This document shows, in pieces, positions 15,862-24,064 of a stretch of DNA of 42,341 nt (position 1 is its first letter; each line of letters begins with the position of its first letter). This DNA comes from Pseudomonadota bacterium (GTDB lineage Bacteria; Pseudomonadota; Gammaproteobacteria; Burkholderiales; Gallionellaceae): the NCBI GenBank assembly GCA_021783525.1, contig JAJXTT010000001.1, forward strand, positions 1 to 42,341. Reading direction: 5' to 3'. The notes under the pieces were generated by a model that did not search any database, was not told where the DNA came from, and saw only the letters and a program-made list of their open reading frames with translations. Both the position numbers and the translations under genes were made by a program.

Positions 15862-16285
15862 ACGAATACTAAAAAATGAGCAATTGCTTGCAGTTATCAT
15901 TCGAAACTCTTTCCATAAAGATGGAATTGAGTTTCTAACACCGAGCACCTTCTCCCAGCAGCTGGGCTACATGAATCGGCCTGCTGGCTATGTTATCGCC
16001 CCCCATGTGCATAATCCGGTACCTCGCGAGGTTCAATTCACCAAAGAAGTATTGTTCATCAAAACAGGCAAAGTACGCGTCGATTTTTACGACGATACTC
16101 AGAACTACCTGGAGAGCCGGATACTGAGCCAGGGCGATGTCATCCTTCTCGCCTTCGGCGGTCACGGGTTCGAAATGCTGGAGACGAGCGAGATCATTGA
16201 AGTCAAGCAGGGACCATACGCTGGTGAAGCTGACAAAACGCGTTTTCAGCCTGTTGGGGCCGACAAGCTTAGGCTTGTGGACTGA
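15854..16285 (+). CDS. Small cupin-fold protein of the polysaccharide operon
   Basis: A 143-aa single-domain cupin. The first cupin motif is visible as G45-x5-H51-x-H53 (GYVIAPHVHNP), followed by VLFIKTGKVRVDFYDD; the second is SQGDVILLAFGGHGFEML. Two or three metal ligands are therefore likely. Similar small cupins in sugar clusters are isomerases, epimerases or of unknown role. The start is GTG 15854, overlapping the GT4 stop by eight bases; no better start exists. It sits between the GT4 and the perosamine-synthase-like gene, so it may act on a 4-keto or 4-amino sugar nucleotide. The function is unknown. Confidence 0.7.
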   Translation: MIERILKNEQLLAVIIRNSFHKDGIEFLTPSTFSQQLGYMNRPAGYVIAPHVHNPVPREVQFTKEVLFIKTGKVRVDFYDDTQNYLESRILSQGDVILLAFGGHGFEMLETSEIIEVKQGPYAGEADKTRFQPVGADKLRLVD

Positions 16286-16287
16286 AC

Positions 16288-17412
16288 ATGAATCAGCCAG
16301 ACTTCATACCTGTAAACGAGCCACTGCTAGACGGCAACGAGAAAAAATACCTTACCGAGTGTATCGACACCGGCTGGATTTCTTCCGAAGGACCGTTCAT
16401 TAAGCAGTTTGAGGAGAAGTTCTCCGCGCAGGTTCGTCGCAAGCATGGCATCGCCGTATGCAATGGCACTGCCGCGCTTGATGCTGCCATCGAGGCTTTG
16501 GGGGTTGGACCGGGGGATGAGGTGATCATGCCCACCTTCACCATCATCTCCTGCATCGGCCAGATTGTCCGTTCTGGCGCCAAACCGGTGCTGGTGGACA
16601 GTGATCCCGTTACCTGGAACATGGATATCAGCCAGATCGAGGCCAAGATCACGGCACACACCAAGGCGATCATGGTGGTGCACATCTTTGGCCTGCCGGT
16701 GGATATCGACCCCGTGCTGAACATTGCTCGCCGCCATGGCCTCAAGGTGCTGGAAGATGCTGCGCAGATGCACGGACAAATCTACAAGGGGCAGCCGTGC
16801 GGCAGTTTCGGTGATATCAGTACATTCAGTTTTTATCCCAACAAGCACATCACCACCGGCGAGGGGGGCATGATCGTTACCAACGATGATCAACTCGCCG
16901 AGGACTGCCGCAGCCTGCGCAACCTTTGCTTCCAGCCGCACAAACGCTTTGTGCATGAGCGCCTGGGCTGGAATCTGCGCATGACCAACATGCAGGCTGC
17001 ACTCGGCGTGGCGCAATTAGAGCGCCTGGATGAATTCGTGGCGCGCAAGCGGCGTATGGGAACCCGATATACTCAGTTGCTTAAGGGCCTGCGCGGCCTG
17101 CAACTACCTCTTCCACGTACCGACTATGCCGAAAACATCTATTGGGTTTATGGCTTGGTATTGGACGAATCTGTCGGCCTGGATGCCGAAGAGGCCATGA
17201 AGCGGTTGGCAGCGAAAGGTGTGGGGACCCGGCCATTCTTTTACCCTATGCATCAACAACCGGTGCTGAGAAAGATGGGCTTGTTCGAAAGTGTGGCCCT
17301 GCCCGTGGCGGAGCGCTTGTACAAGCAAGGATTTTATATCCCCAGCGGAATGGCGTTGACGGATGATCAGGCCCAGCGTGTTGCCGAGGCAGTCAGAGGG
17401 GTGCTGGCATGA
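16288..17412 (+). CDS. per: GDP-perosamine synthase-like aminotransferase
   Basis: A 374-aa PLP-dependent DegT/DnrJ/EryC1/StrS aminotransferase. The start FIPVNEPLLDGNEKKYLTEC with GWISSEGPFIKQFEE is the characteristic opening of perosamine synthases (Per/RfbE), which aminate GDP-4-keto-6-deoxymannose at C4. The PLP lysine is at about K186 in FYPNKHITTGEGGM, with EDAAQMHG before it. Gmd-type dehydratases at 13667 and at the left edge could make the substrate. Related enzymes work on UDP-sugars, so the nucleotide is not certain. Base composition is more GC-rich than the preceding genes. It begins two bases after the cupin stop and overlaps the next gene by four. Confidence 0.8.
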   Translation: MNQPDFIPVNEPLLDGNEKKYLTECIDTGWISSEGPFIKQFEEKFSAQVRRKHGIAVCNGTAALDAAIEALGVGPGDEVIMPTFTIISCIGQIVRSGAKPVLVDSDPVTWNMDISQIEAKITAHTKAIMVVHIFGLPVDIDPVLNIARRHGLKVLEDAAQMHGQIYKGQPCGSFGDISTFSFYPNKHITTGEGGMIVTNDDQLAEDCRSLRNLCFQPHKRFVHERLGWNLRMTNMQAALGVAQLERLDEFVARKRRMGTRYTQLLKGLRGLQLPLPRTDYAENIYWVYGLVLDESVGLDAEEAMKRLAAKGVGTRPFFYPMHQQPVLRKMGLFESVALPVAERLYKQGFYIPSGMALTDDQAQRVAEAVRGVLA

Positions 17413-18188
17413 CCCCTGTATTCGATGCCTACGCCGCCTACTATGATCTGCTTTACAAAGACAAGGACTATGCTGGCGAGGCGCAATTCGTTTTTGACCT
17501 GCTCAACAAGCATGGCGTTGGGACGGGAAAAATTCTCGAACTCGGATGCGGCACAGGCAAACATGCAGAACACCTCGCTCGACTGGGATATGGTGTGCAC
17601 GGGGTGGACATGAGTCCGGCCATGGTTGAGTCTGCCAACGCCCGGAAACCCGCTGAGTTTTTCGACCGCCTCAAATTCGAGGTGGGGGATGTGCGTACGG
17701 CAAAGGTAGATGGCGAGTTCGACGCTGTTATTTCGCTATTCCACGTTGCCAGCTATCAAACCCGCAATGAAGATATTGCGGCCATGTTTAGGACGGTGGC
17801 TTCGCACTTGAAAGAGGGTGGACTTTTTATCTTCGATTGCTGGTATGGCCCGGCAGTTCTCACCGATCGGCCGACGGTGCGCGTCAAGCGGATGCAAGGT
17901 GATACTTTCGACGTGCTGCGCATAGCTGAACCAGTCATGCATCCAAATGAGAACGTCGTGGATGTGAATTACACCGTGCAAGTGACCGGCACATCCGACG
18001 GGCGGGTCACGCAATTCCAGGAAACGCACCGGATGCGTTACCTGTTTGCACCCGAGATTCAGTTGTTCCTTGAGTTGGCGGGCATGCGGCAGATATTGAT
18101 GGTCGAGTGGCTGACCGGTGCGATTACCGGGTTTGACACTTGGGCCGCGGCCTTTATTGCAGTTAAAGGCAACAAATGGGCGCTCTGA
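17409..18188 (+). CDS. SAM methyltransferase, resembles amino-sugar N-methyltransferases
   Basis: A 259-aa class I methyltransferase with motif I KILELGCGTGKHAEHLA at about residues 41-57, the acidic VHGVDMSPAMVE, and AVISLFHVASY. The N-terminal YAAYYDLLYKDKDYAGEA and the later HLKEGGLFIFDCWYGPAV resemble, from memory, the DesVI/TylM1 N,N-dimethyltransferases that act on dTDP-3-amino-6-deoxyhexoses. It overlaps the perosamine-synthase-like gene by four bases (ATGA), so N-methylation of the 4-amino sugar just made is the natural hypothesis. A general small-molecule methyltransferase remains possible. Confidence 0.75.
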   Translation: MTPVFDAYAAYYDLLYKDKDYAGEAQFVFDLLNKHGVGTGKILELGCGTGKHAEHLARLGYGVHGVDMSPAMVESANARKPAEFFDRLKFEVGDVRTAKVDGEFDAVISLFHVASYQTRNEDIAAMFRTVASHLKEGGLFIFDCWYGPAVLTDRPTVRVKRMQGDTFDVLRIAEPVMHPNENVVDVNYTVQVTGTSDGRVTQFQETHRMRYLFAPEIQLFLELAGMRQILMVEWLTGAITGFDTWAAAFIAVKGNKWAL

Positions 18189-19357
18189 ACCGAGTGCTAT
18201 TGATTCATGCAGAAGGTAATACATTCAATAACCCGACATTAAAGTGTATTCTCGATCTTCTGCTGGAACATGGGGTGGCGGTTACGATACGTTATCCATC
18301 TTCCGTTACCCTAATGCCCCTGCTTCCGGGGATCACTTATCTTCCATTCGGTCGTTTCTGCCGAATCATCAAAAGCTTGTTCTTCAACCGCGTCTGTTCT
18401 GAGCGGCTGTCATGGCTTTCGGTCTGGATTGAGCGGATCTTTTTGTACAAGCAATACGATCTAGTGATCGGGGTCGACCGGCAGGGACTTATTGAGGCTG
18501 GCCTTCTTTTCAGGATGACAGGTACGCCATTTGTCTTCTTCTCCTTCGAAATTCTGTTCGAGAGTGAAACATCCGCTGCCTTCAAGTCGTTGGAACGTAC
18601 CTCGGCGCAATTTGCCCGGCAGTGGTTCGTTCAGGATGAGGTGCGGGCGATGCATCTGCAGCGGGAGAACGATCTTGATCCGGCTACCCGGACAATACTG
18701 CCGCTGGCTTCGTCTGGTCCCGGTGTTACCGGTAGTGGGCGACTGAGGGACCGACTAGGAGTGCCTTTCGAGAAGAAGGTCGCGATTGTGATGGGTAGTC
18801 TTTCAGCCTGGTCCATGACGCGGGAGATCATTTCAAGCGTTGTGACCTGGCCCGATGAGTGGGTGCTAGTAGTGCACGAGCGCTATGGGCAAACCACTAA
18901 CACGCTGGAAGCGCTTGGACTTGGCGTGGATGTGATCCCCGAGGGTAAGGTGTTTCTCAGCAGCCATGCAGCCTCAATGGTTGACGAAATGGGTGAGATT
19001 TTGGCGGGGATTTCGACAGGATTTGCCTTCTACCGGCCTGATTACAGCAGCATCTATACTGGGAGGAATCTTGAATATTTGGGGCTCGCGTCAGGAAAGA
19101 TTAGCACCTTCATGCGCTACGGTGTGCCGACGATAATGAACGAGATTGGACTCTATGCTGATCTGGCCAGAGAGCACGGTTTCGGTTTGGTTGCCAGGGA
19201 TGCCGCAGATATTGGTGCTTTGCTGCCATTGCTTGCGGATTCATCTTGGGGCGAAAAGGCTCGGGGGTTCTACGATGAGCATCTCGATTTCACAAACTAT
19301 CGGGACTTGGTCTGGGAAAAGTTTCATGTTGAAGAAATGAATAAGTGTGGCGCATAG
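18176..19357 (+). CDS. Probable glycosyltransferase, GT-B fold
   Basis: A 393-aa protein with a weak but recognisable GT-B layout: N-terminal NRVLLIHAEGNTFNNPTL, a linker region, then a donor-like domain with KKVAIVMGSLSAWSM, DEWVLVVHERYG and LASGKISTFMRYGVPTIMNE. This last stretch is where GT4 enzymes carry the donor-binding Glu; here the motif is diverged. It overlaps the methyltransferase by 13 bases from ATG 18176 and is the last gene before the insertion sequence. The following 340 bases contain no gene, so the operon probably ends or was cut here. Donor unknown. Confidence 0.65.
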   Translation: MGALNRVLLIHAEGNTFNNPTLKCILDLLLEHGVAVTIRYPSSVTLMPLLPGITYLPFGRFCRIIKSLFFNRVCSERLSWLSVWIERIFLYKQYDLVIGVDRQGLIEAGLLFRMTGTPFVFFSFEILFESETSAAFKSLERTSAQFARQWFVQDEVRAMHLQRENDLDPATRTILPLASSGPGVTGSGRLRDRLGVPFEKKVAIVMGSLSAWSMTREIISSVVTWPDEWVLVVHERYGQTTNTLEALGLGVDVIPEGKVFLSSHAASMVDEMGEILAGISTGFAFYRPDYSSIYTGRNLEYLGLASGKISTFMRYGVPTIMNEIGLYADLAREHGFGLVARDAADIGALLPLLADSSWGEKARGFYDEHLDFTNYRDLVWEKFHVEEMNKCGA

Positions 19358-19696
19358 AGTCCCGGATATAAATTGGTCGGCTGCAATTGTCATGGTTCGC
19401 AACTGAACAGATGTTTGATCTGAGGCGAGATTTTTCTCGTGCGGTATTTCCAGCGGCGCAGATCAGCATGATCCGGACAGCACGGCCGCTTCCATCTGGC
19501 TAACGTGCTGACAGATTACGAATTAATCTTCCCGCCGAACTGGTTGATCTCTCCATCCAATGATCGGCGGATGAGCGCCCGGTGTCAATTAGATCGGGGG
19601 ACGATTCAAGGATGATCTAGCGGTGGCGGGGACGCGACGCCTGGTTCGTTGTGGGCTGAGCTCAGAAACTAACCCTGCGCGATATTATCTATTGGT
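19358..19696. other. Gene-free stretch left of the insertion sequence
   Basis: About 340 bases with stops in all frames and no recognisable gene, RNA or strong promoter. It separates the transferase at 18176 from the IS3-family element. It could be the decayed remainder of an older gene or element, but no protein similarity was visible to me on either strand. Confidence 0.5.
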
Positions 19697-19730
19697 TGAC
19701 CTTCCCCCTTCCAGCCATACCAACTTAAAG
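19697..19730 (+). repeat. Left terminal inverted repeat of the IS3-family element
   Basis: The sequence starts TGACCTTCCCCCTTCC and continues AGCCATACCAACTT. About 25 of the first 29 positions pair with the right end when one single-base gap is allowed. Confidence 0.85.
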
Positions 19731-19755
19731 TGGGGAATCCGTCAAACCCTGGAGA

Positions 19756-20067
19756 ATGACAGATATTAAGAAGAGCAGATACAGCGAAGAACAGATCATT
19801 GGCTTCTTGAAGCAGGCCGAGGCCGGCATGCCGATCAAGGAGCTGTGCCGCAAAGGTGGCTTCAGTGACGCCACCTTCTACAAATGGCGAGCCAAATACG
19901 GCGGCATGGAGGTGCCGGACGCCAGGCGACTGAAGGAGTTGGAGAGCGAGAACGCCAAGCTCAAGAAGCTGCTGGGCGAAGCCCATCTGGACATGCACGC
20001 CCTGAAGAGCGTGCTCGGCGTAAAGCGCTATCCCCACAGGCCAAACGGGAGGCGATCCGACAGATGA
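19756..20067 (+). CDS. IS3-family transposase OrfA
   Basis: A 103-aa helix-turn-helix protein of the IS3 OrfA type: KSRYSEEQIIGFLKQAEAG, then IKELCRKGGFSDATFYKWRA as the recognition helix region, then a leucine-zipper-like LKELESENAKLKKLL at about residues 55-69. It binds the element's ends and dimerises. The stop overlaps ATG 20064 of orfB (ATGA), so OrfB could be made by re-initiation or, as in many IS3 elements, as a fusion by ribosomal frameshifting. Confidence 0.92.
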   Translation: MTDIKKSRYSEEQIIGFLKQAEAGMPIKELCRKGGFSDATFYKWRAKYGGMEVPDARRLKELESENAKLKKLLGEAHLDMHALKSVLGVKRYPHRPNGRRSDR

Positions 20068-20893
20068 TCGAGCGGTTCGATCTCTCCGAGCGCCACGCCT
20101 GTCGTCTTGTGGGGCTTTCCCGAGACAGTTATCGGAATCCCCCTGTGCCGGACGCCCATACCCAGGCGCTCTCCGCGGCGATTGTCGACATCGCCCAGGT
20201 GAGGCGGCGGTTTGGTTACCGTCGCATCCACGACCTCATCCGACCGTTGTTCCCTCCGGTTAACCACAAGCGAGTCTATCGCCTGTACAGCCTCGCCAGC
20301 CTGGCGGTGAGGAAGCGCAAGAAAGCGAAGCGACCGGCGAGCGACCGGGTGCCGCTGCAGATCGCGACCACGGTCAACGAGGTTTGGAGCATGGATTTTG
20401 TGAGCGACAGCCTGGCCAACGGCCGGCGTATCAAGTGCCTGACCGTGGCCGATGACTTCAGCCACGAGTGCGTGGACATCGCCACGGACTACGGAATCTC
20501 AGGTCAGTACGTCACGCGCATGCTGGATCGGGCGGCCGTGTTCCGCGGCTACCCCAAGGCGGTGCGCACCGACAACGGCCCTGAATTCACCAGCCGGGCT
20601 TTCATGGCGTGGGCGCAAGCGAATTGGATTCGGCACATTCTGATCGAGCCGGGGCGACCGATGCAGAACGGTTATATCGAGAGTTTCAATGGAAATTCCG
20701 GGACGAATGCCTGAACGAGCACTGGTTCGAGACCTTGGCCCAGGCCCGGCTCACCCTTGCAGCCTGGCGGCAGGACTACAACGAGGTCCGGCCGCACAGC
20801 AGTTGCCAACGGATGCCGCCTGCCCAATACGCTGCACTGCACCGCCGACAGGCCGGTGATGGAGCACACCCCATTAACGAGGAATTCCTTTAA
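20064..20893 (+). pseudogene. IS3-family transposase OrfB, frameshifted
   Basis: The DDE integrase subunit (rve domain). The N-terminal HTH_21-like part (LSERHACRLVGLSRDSYR, RFGYRRIHDLI) is followed by the catalytic core: first Asp in VWSMDFVSDS, second in RTDNGPEF and Glu in NGYIESFNG. The frame breaks at about 20693-20695, where GGAAATTC replaces the expected GGAAAATTC; one A is missing from a run of four. The first frame ends at 20714 and the C-terminal part (KFRDECLNEHWF to the TAA at 20891-20893) continues one frame over. Repaired, it would be about 276 residues, the normal OrfB length. The cause could be a real mutation or a homopolymer sequencing error. Confidence 0.9.
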
Positions 20894-20913
20894 CCTTGCA
20901 ACCGGACTTCCTG

Positions 20914-20947
20914 CCAAATAGTTGGTATGGCTATAGGGGGCAGGTCA
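20914..20947 (-). repeat. Right terminal inverted repeat of the IS3-family element
   Basis: Read on the minus strand it begins TGACCTGCCCCCTATAGCC and continues ATACCAACT, pairing with the left end at 19697. It lies 20 bases after the orfB stop and 72 bases before the GT2 start codon. Confidence 0.85.
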
Positions 20948-21019
20948 TTTTCACTAACAAGGTCTCATGATGCGATTCGAGATCGAAACATTGCCTCTGC
21001 AGGGCGACCGTGGACGAGC

Positions 21020-21850
21020 ATGAGAAATTCTTTTTGTGTGATGACACCCAATTACAATATGGGCAGTCTTCTGGCTGAAACAATCGAGTCAGTACTTGAA
21101 AACCTAAGAGATGGCGACACGTACTTTGTTATTGATGGGGGTTCAACCGATAACAGCGTTGAGGTTATTCGCGGATATGAGGATAGATTGACCGGATGGG
21201 TAAGCGAACCGGACCGCGGTTATGCAGATGCGCTGGTAAAGGGTTTTGCGCGCTGTAAAAACGATTACCAATGCTGGATCAATTCGGGGGATCTCCTCTT
21301 GAAGGGGGCCTTAGACGCCGCGCGAATGCAGCTTTCGAACTCTGGCGCCGACATGATCTTTGGTGATGATTTGTACATTGATGAGGCTGGTAAAGTCATC
21401 CGGGCGACGAATGGTCATGTCGAAGATCTAAAGAATTTCATGTTGTATGGCGGCTGGACGCCATTGCAGGACGCGTGTTATTGGCGAAGCGATTTGTACC
21501 TGAGGACCGGTGGAATTGACGCGGGTTTACGCTATGCAGCTGACTATGATTTCTTCCTCCGCGCAAGCCTGGTGGGAAAGTGTAAATATGTGCCCACCAC
21601 GTTTAGCGCATTTCGCCAACACAGGGGGCAAACCTCGATACGCGGCGTAAATTTTTATAAGCAGGAGCGTGAACACGCTCGTCGCAGTCAATTGCGAACC
21701 CATGGGGAAAGTGGCTTGTCCGGTCGCTTGATGGCCGCATATTATTGGTTGGCTACTCGATGGCGTGTGCGAATCCAAGGTGCGCAGCGCAATGCCCCGG
21801 CGCTTAAAGGTTTGTCCGCACGTGAAATAGCTAGCTATTCAAATAAGTAA
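21020..21850 (+). CDS. Glycosyltransferase family 2
   Basis: A 276-aa GT-A enzyme. The N-terminus FCVMTPNYNMGSLLAETIES and the acidic strand TYFVIDGGSTDNSVEVI are the GT2 nucleotide-sugar binding core; SEPDRGYADALVKGFARC and the DxD-equivalent region MIFGDDLYID follow. The open frame reaches back to 20927 inside the insertion sequence, but ATG 21020 with GGACGAG upstream gives the normal family N-terminus, so the element has not truncated the gene. It may have lost its native promoter, and transcription could come from the element. Sugar donor unknown. Confidence 0.87.
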   Translation: MRNSFCVMTPNYNMGSLLAETIESVLENLRDGDTYFVIDGGSTDNSVEVIRGYEDRLTGWVSEPDRGYADALVKGFARCKNDYQCWINSGDLLLKGALDAARMQLSNSGADMIFGDDLYIDEAGKVIRATNGHVEDLKNFMLYGGWTPLQDACYWRSDLYLRTGGIDAGLRYAADYDFFLRASLVGKCKYVPTTFSAFRQHRGQTSIRGVNFYKQEREHARRSQLRTHGESGLSGRLMAAYYWLATRWRVRIQGAQRNAPALKGLSAREIASYSNK

Positions 21851-21866
21851 ATAGGTATGGAGTTAC

Positions 21867-22613
21867 ATGAAATTTAAGCGATTTGTGCGGAACTGGATTT
21901 ATGCTTTTTTAAACCCGCACATGCCCTGGGCAATAGTTTATTTGCCGCGTTACATACGGCACTGGTTTCTTTATCAAAAGGCTTCAGGGAAAGCGCTGAC
22001 AAAGGCAGATAGCTTTCCGTGCTTGACTGACTGGGTGCCTCATACCCCGTTTGATGCGCACTACTTTTACCAGGCCGCCTGGCTTGCTAGGCAACTGGCC
22101 GATGCTCGGCCAGCAAAGCATGTGGATATCGGCTCGGATGTGCGCATGATCAACGTGCTGTCTGCTTTCGTGAAGACGGAATTCGTCGATTTCAGACCAT
22201 TGCCGGTTGTGCTTAGGGGACTTGAGTGCAAAGCAGGAAATATTACTTCGCTGGGCCATGAAAGCTCATCGATAGCGTCTCTCTCCTGCTTGCACGTGAT
22301 TGAGCATATCGGCTTGGGACGCTATGGCGATCCAATCGATCCTGCGGGTAGCGAAAAAGCGCTCAATGAATTGAAACGGGTGCTCGCTTCACGTGGCCGC
22401 CTTTATTTATCGCTACCTGTCGGGCGCGAGCGGGTTTGCTTCAATGCGCACCGCGTGTTCGACCCCAAAACAATCATCACTGCATTAAGTGGTTTTGATC
22501 TGCTGGAATTCAGTTTGGTGGACGATTCTGGCGCATATAAGGAATCTGTTTCTACTGACGCAGCACGTTATCTCGATTACGGTTGTGGGCTTTTCGTTTT
22601 TGAAAAGCCCTGA
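21867..22613 (+). CDS. DUF268 protein, methyltransferase-like
   Basis: A 248-aa protein recognisable as DUF268 by SLSCLHVIEHIGLGRYGDPI, then ALNELKRVLASRGRLYLSLP and NAHRVFDP. The layout resembles a class I methyltransferase (VDIGSD as a motif I relict, HVIEHIG as the post-I acidic loop, a methyl-transferase-like RVL..GGRLYLS strand), but motif I lacks the glycine-rich E/DxGxGxG loop. It is therefore uncertain that it binds SAM. DUF268 genes are frequent in surface-polysaccharide clusters. GGAG at 21859-21862 precedes ATG 21867. Confidence 0.78.
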   Translation: MKFKRFVRNWIYAFLNPHMPWAIVYLPRYIRHWFLYQKASGKALTKADSFPCLTDWVPHTPFDAHYFYQAAWLARQLADARPAKHVDIGSDVRMINVLSAFVKTEFVDFRPLPVVLRGLECKAGNITSLGHESSSIASLSCLHVIEHIGLGRYGDPIDPAGSEKALNELKRVLASRGRLYLSLPVGRERVCFNAHRVFDPKTIITALSGFDLLEFSLVDDSGAYKESVSTDAARYLDYGCGLFVFEKP

Positions 22614-22632
22614 TATTGGATATCTAGTGCGA

Positions 22633-22661
22633 GGCGGCCATTGTGCCGCTCCGGATTTTTT
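22633..22661 (+). terminator. Possible rho-independent terminator after the DUF268 gene
   Basis: A stem of GGCGGC (22633-22638) with GCCGCT (22645-22650), loop CATTGT, followed after five bases by a run of six T. The gap before the T-run is longer than ideal, so this is weak. It lies in the 269-base gene-free gap 22614-22882, where nothing else was recognised. Confidence 0.25.
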
Positions 22662-22882
22662 GTCACGGGGAAGGGGAATCGCTGGTAGTCATTCACGCCG
22701 CCCAAAGTGTGTATGCCTCGTGCCCAGAACGTACGTGGCGCGGTCCGGAACAATCGGTTTTCCAGTGGCCTGTTGGTCCAGGCGGTGACTTAATTGTCCG
22801 CTGTTGAACATCGGTATGACGAGCCGGCGAACTGCCGGGCCATTCATTGTTACCTAGCGGGGCCTTAGGCACATATCTCCTT

Positions 22883-24064
22883 ATGAAAATCTTGTGCGTT
22901 TTTGGCCGCCACAATTATGGCGACCCTGCCAGAGGTTTGAGCCCTGAATATGCCGCATTTGTCCCGACCCTGAAGCGGCTTGGGCATGAAGTGCACCACT
23001 TCGAGAGTTGGGGTCGACACGGCTATTCAGACCTGGCCGAGCTTAACGCATGCCTTCTCGCCGAGGTGGAGCGGCTTCGACCAGAAGTCATGCTTACTGT
23101 TCAGATGCATTACGAATTGTGGCTGGAAACGCTGGAAATAATCCGTGCACGCGGAGATGTGGCGACGATCTCCTGGACGACCGATGACTCCTGGAAATAC
23201 CGGGAAGTTTCGCGGTTTATTGGCAGTGCCTACAATGCGATGACAACAACTTACGATTACGTAATACCCAAATACCATGCGGATGGTATTCACGAGGTGC
23301 TGCTGACACAATGGGCAGCAAGCGCTGACTGTTTTGCCGAGCCGTTGCCGGCAAACAAATGTCGCTATCCCGTTACCTTTATCGGCTCCGCTCACGGCGA
23401 CCGCAGGGCACTGGTGGCTCAGCTTGCTGCGCATGGAATTGAGGTGACATGCTTCGGTTACGGTTGGCCAGCAGGGCCGCTGGCAAGTGAGGATGTGCCA
23501 GCAATAATGCGTGAGTCCGTAATCAGCCTTAACTTCGCTAATTCAAAGGGTGAAAACCAGATCAAGGCGCGGACATTCGAGGTAGCTGGCGCGGGGGGAT
23601 TTCTATTGACGAATCCCGCCCAGGGACTGGAGCGGTTTTATGCGCCAGGAAGCGAGATCGCCGTATATCAGGACTTTGACGACTTGGTAAGCAAGATTCG
23701 CTATTACCTCTCGCACCCCAATGAGCGCGATCGCGTAGCTCGAGCCGGCTATGCGCGTACGTTGCGAGACCATACCTACGAGCAACGCCTGGTTGAGGTG
23801 ATTGATTTCGCATTGGCAGCTAAAAATCGTGCCGGATCTATACAACCCGGCAGGTCATTTGACCAAGCGCTCAGGTCTCACAGAGTAACGCCTGCGCTGC
23901 GCATGCTACGAGTCATGCTCGTCGGGGCTGGCAAGATTTGTTTCGGACCGCAACGTGGTTCCCGCGCTGCCCGCAGGCTGCTTTTTGAGCTAAGTTGGCG
24001 TCTCGCGGGACGGCAGACCTTCACGGCTGCTGGTTGGCCTGGAAGGCTTTTCCCTTATGATTGA
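22883..24064 (+). CDS. CgeB-like glycosyltransferase
   Basis: A 393-aa GT-B protein of the CgeB/DUF3880 type. The N-terminal domain starts MKILCVFGRHNYGDPARGLSPEY; the C-terminal domain holds the family signature SLNFANSKGENQIKARTFE followed by GAGGFLLTNPAQGLERFY, EIAVYQDFDDLVSKIRYYL and HTYEQRL. Such proteins attach sugars to surface glycans or glycoproteins. The frame is open from 22847, but ATG 22883 begins at the expected strand. Upstream is a gene-free gap, so a promoter may lie there, though none stands out. It overlaps the next GT2 gene by eight bases. Confidence 0.82.
   Translation: MKILCVFGRHNYGDPARGLSPEYAAFVPTLKRLGHEVHHFESWGRHGYSDLAELNACLLAEVERLRPEVMLTVQMHYELWLETLEIIRARGDVATISWTTDDSWKYREVSRFIGSAYNAMTTTYDYVIPKYHADGIHEVLLTQWAASADCFAEPLPANKCRYPVTFIGSAHGDRRALVAQLAAHGIEVTCFGYGWPAGPLASEDVPAIMRESVISLNFANSKGENQIKARTFEVAGAGGFLLTNPAQGLERFYAPGSEIAVYQDFDDLVSKIRYYLSHPNERDRVARAGYARTLRDHTYEQRLVEVIDFALAAKNRAGSIQPGRSFDQALRSHRVTPALRMLRVMLVGAGKICFGPQRGSRAARRLLFELSWRLAGRQTFTAAGWPGRLFPYD

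Larger units (their letters stand above)
19697..20947 (+). mobile_element. IS3-family insertion sequence (IS407-like), inactive
   Basis: A 1251-base element bounded by imperfect terminal inverted repeats that begin TGACCT and share CCCCCT and AGCCATACCAACT. It carries orfA (19756-20067) and orfB (20064-20893, frameshifted). The gene pair, a DDE integrase core, the ends starting TGACC and the size fit the IS3 family, probably the IS407 group. The bases just outside the ends (TGGT on the left, TTTT on the right) do not form the 3-4 base direct repeat expected from a fresh insertion. The orfB frameshift suggests it cannot move on its own. Confidence 0.88.

Noticed and set aside
20927..21019. N-terminal extension of the GT2 gene into the insertion sequence
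   Set aside because: The added residues have no family match; ATG 21020 gives the normal GT2 start.
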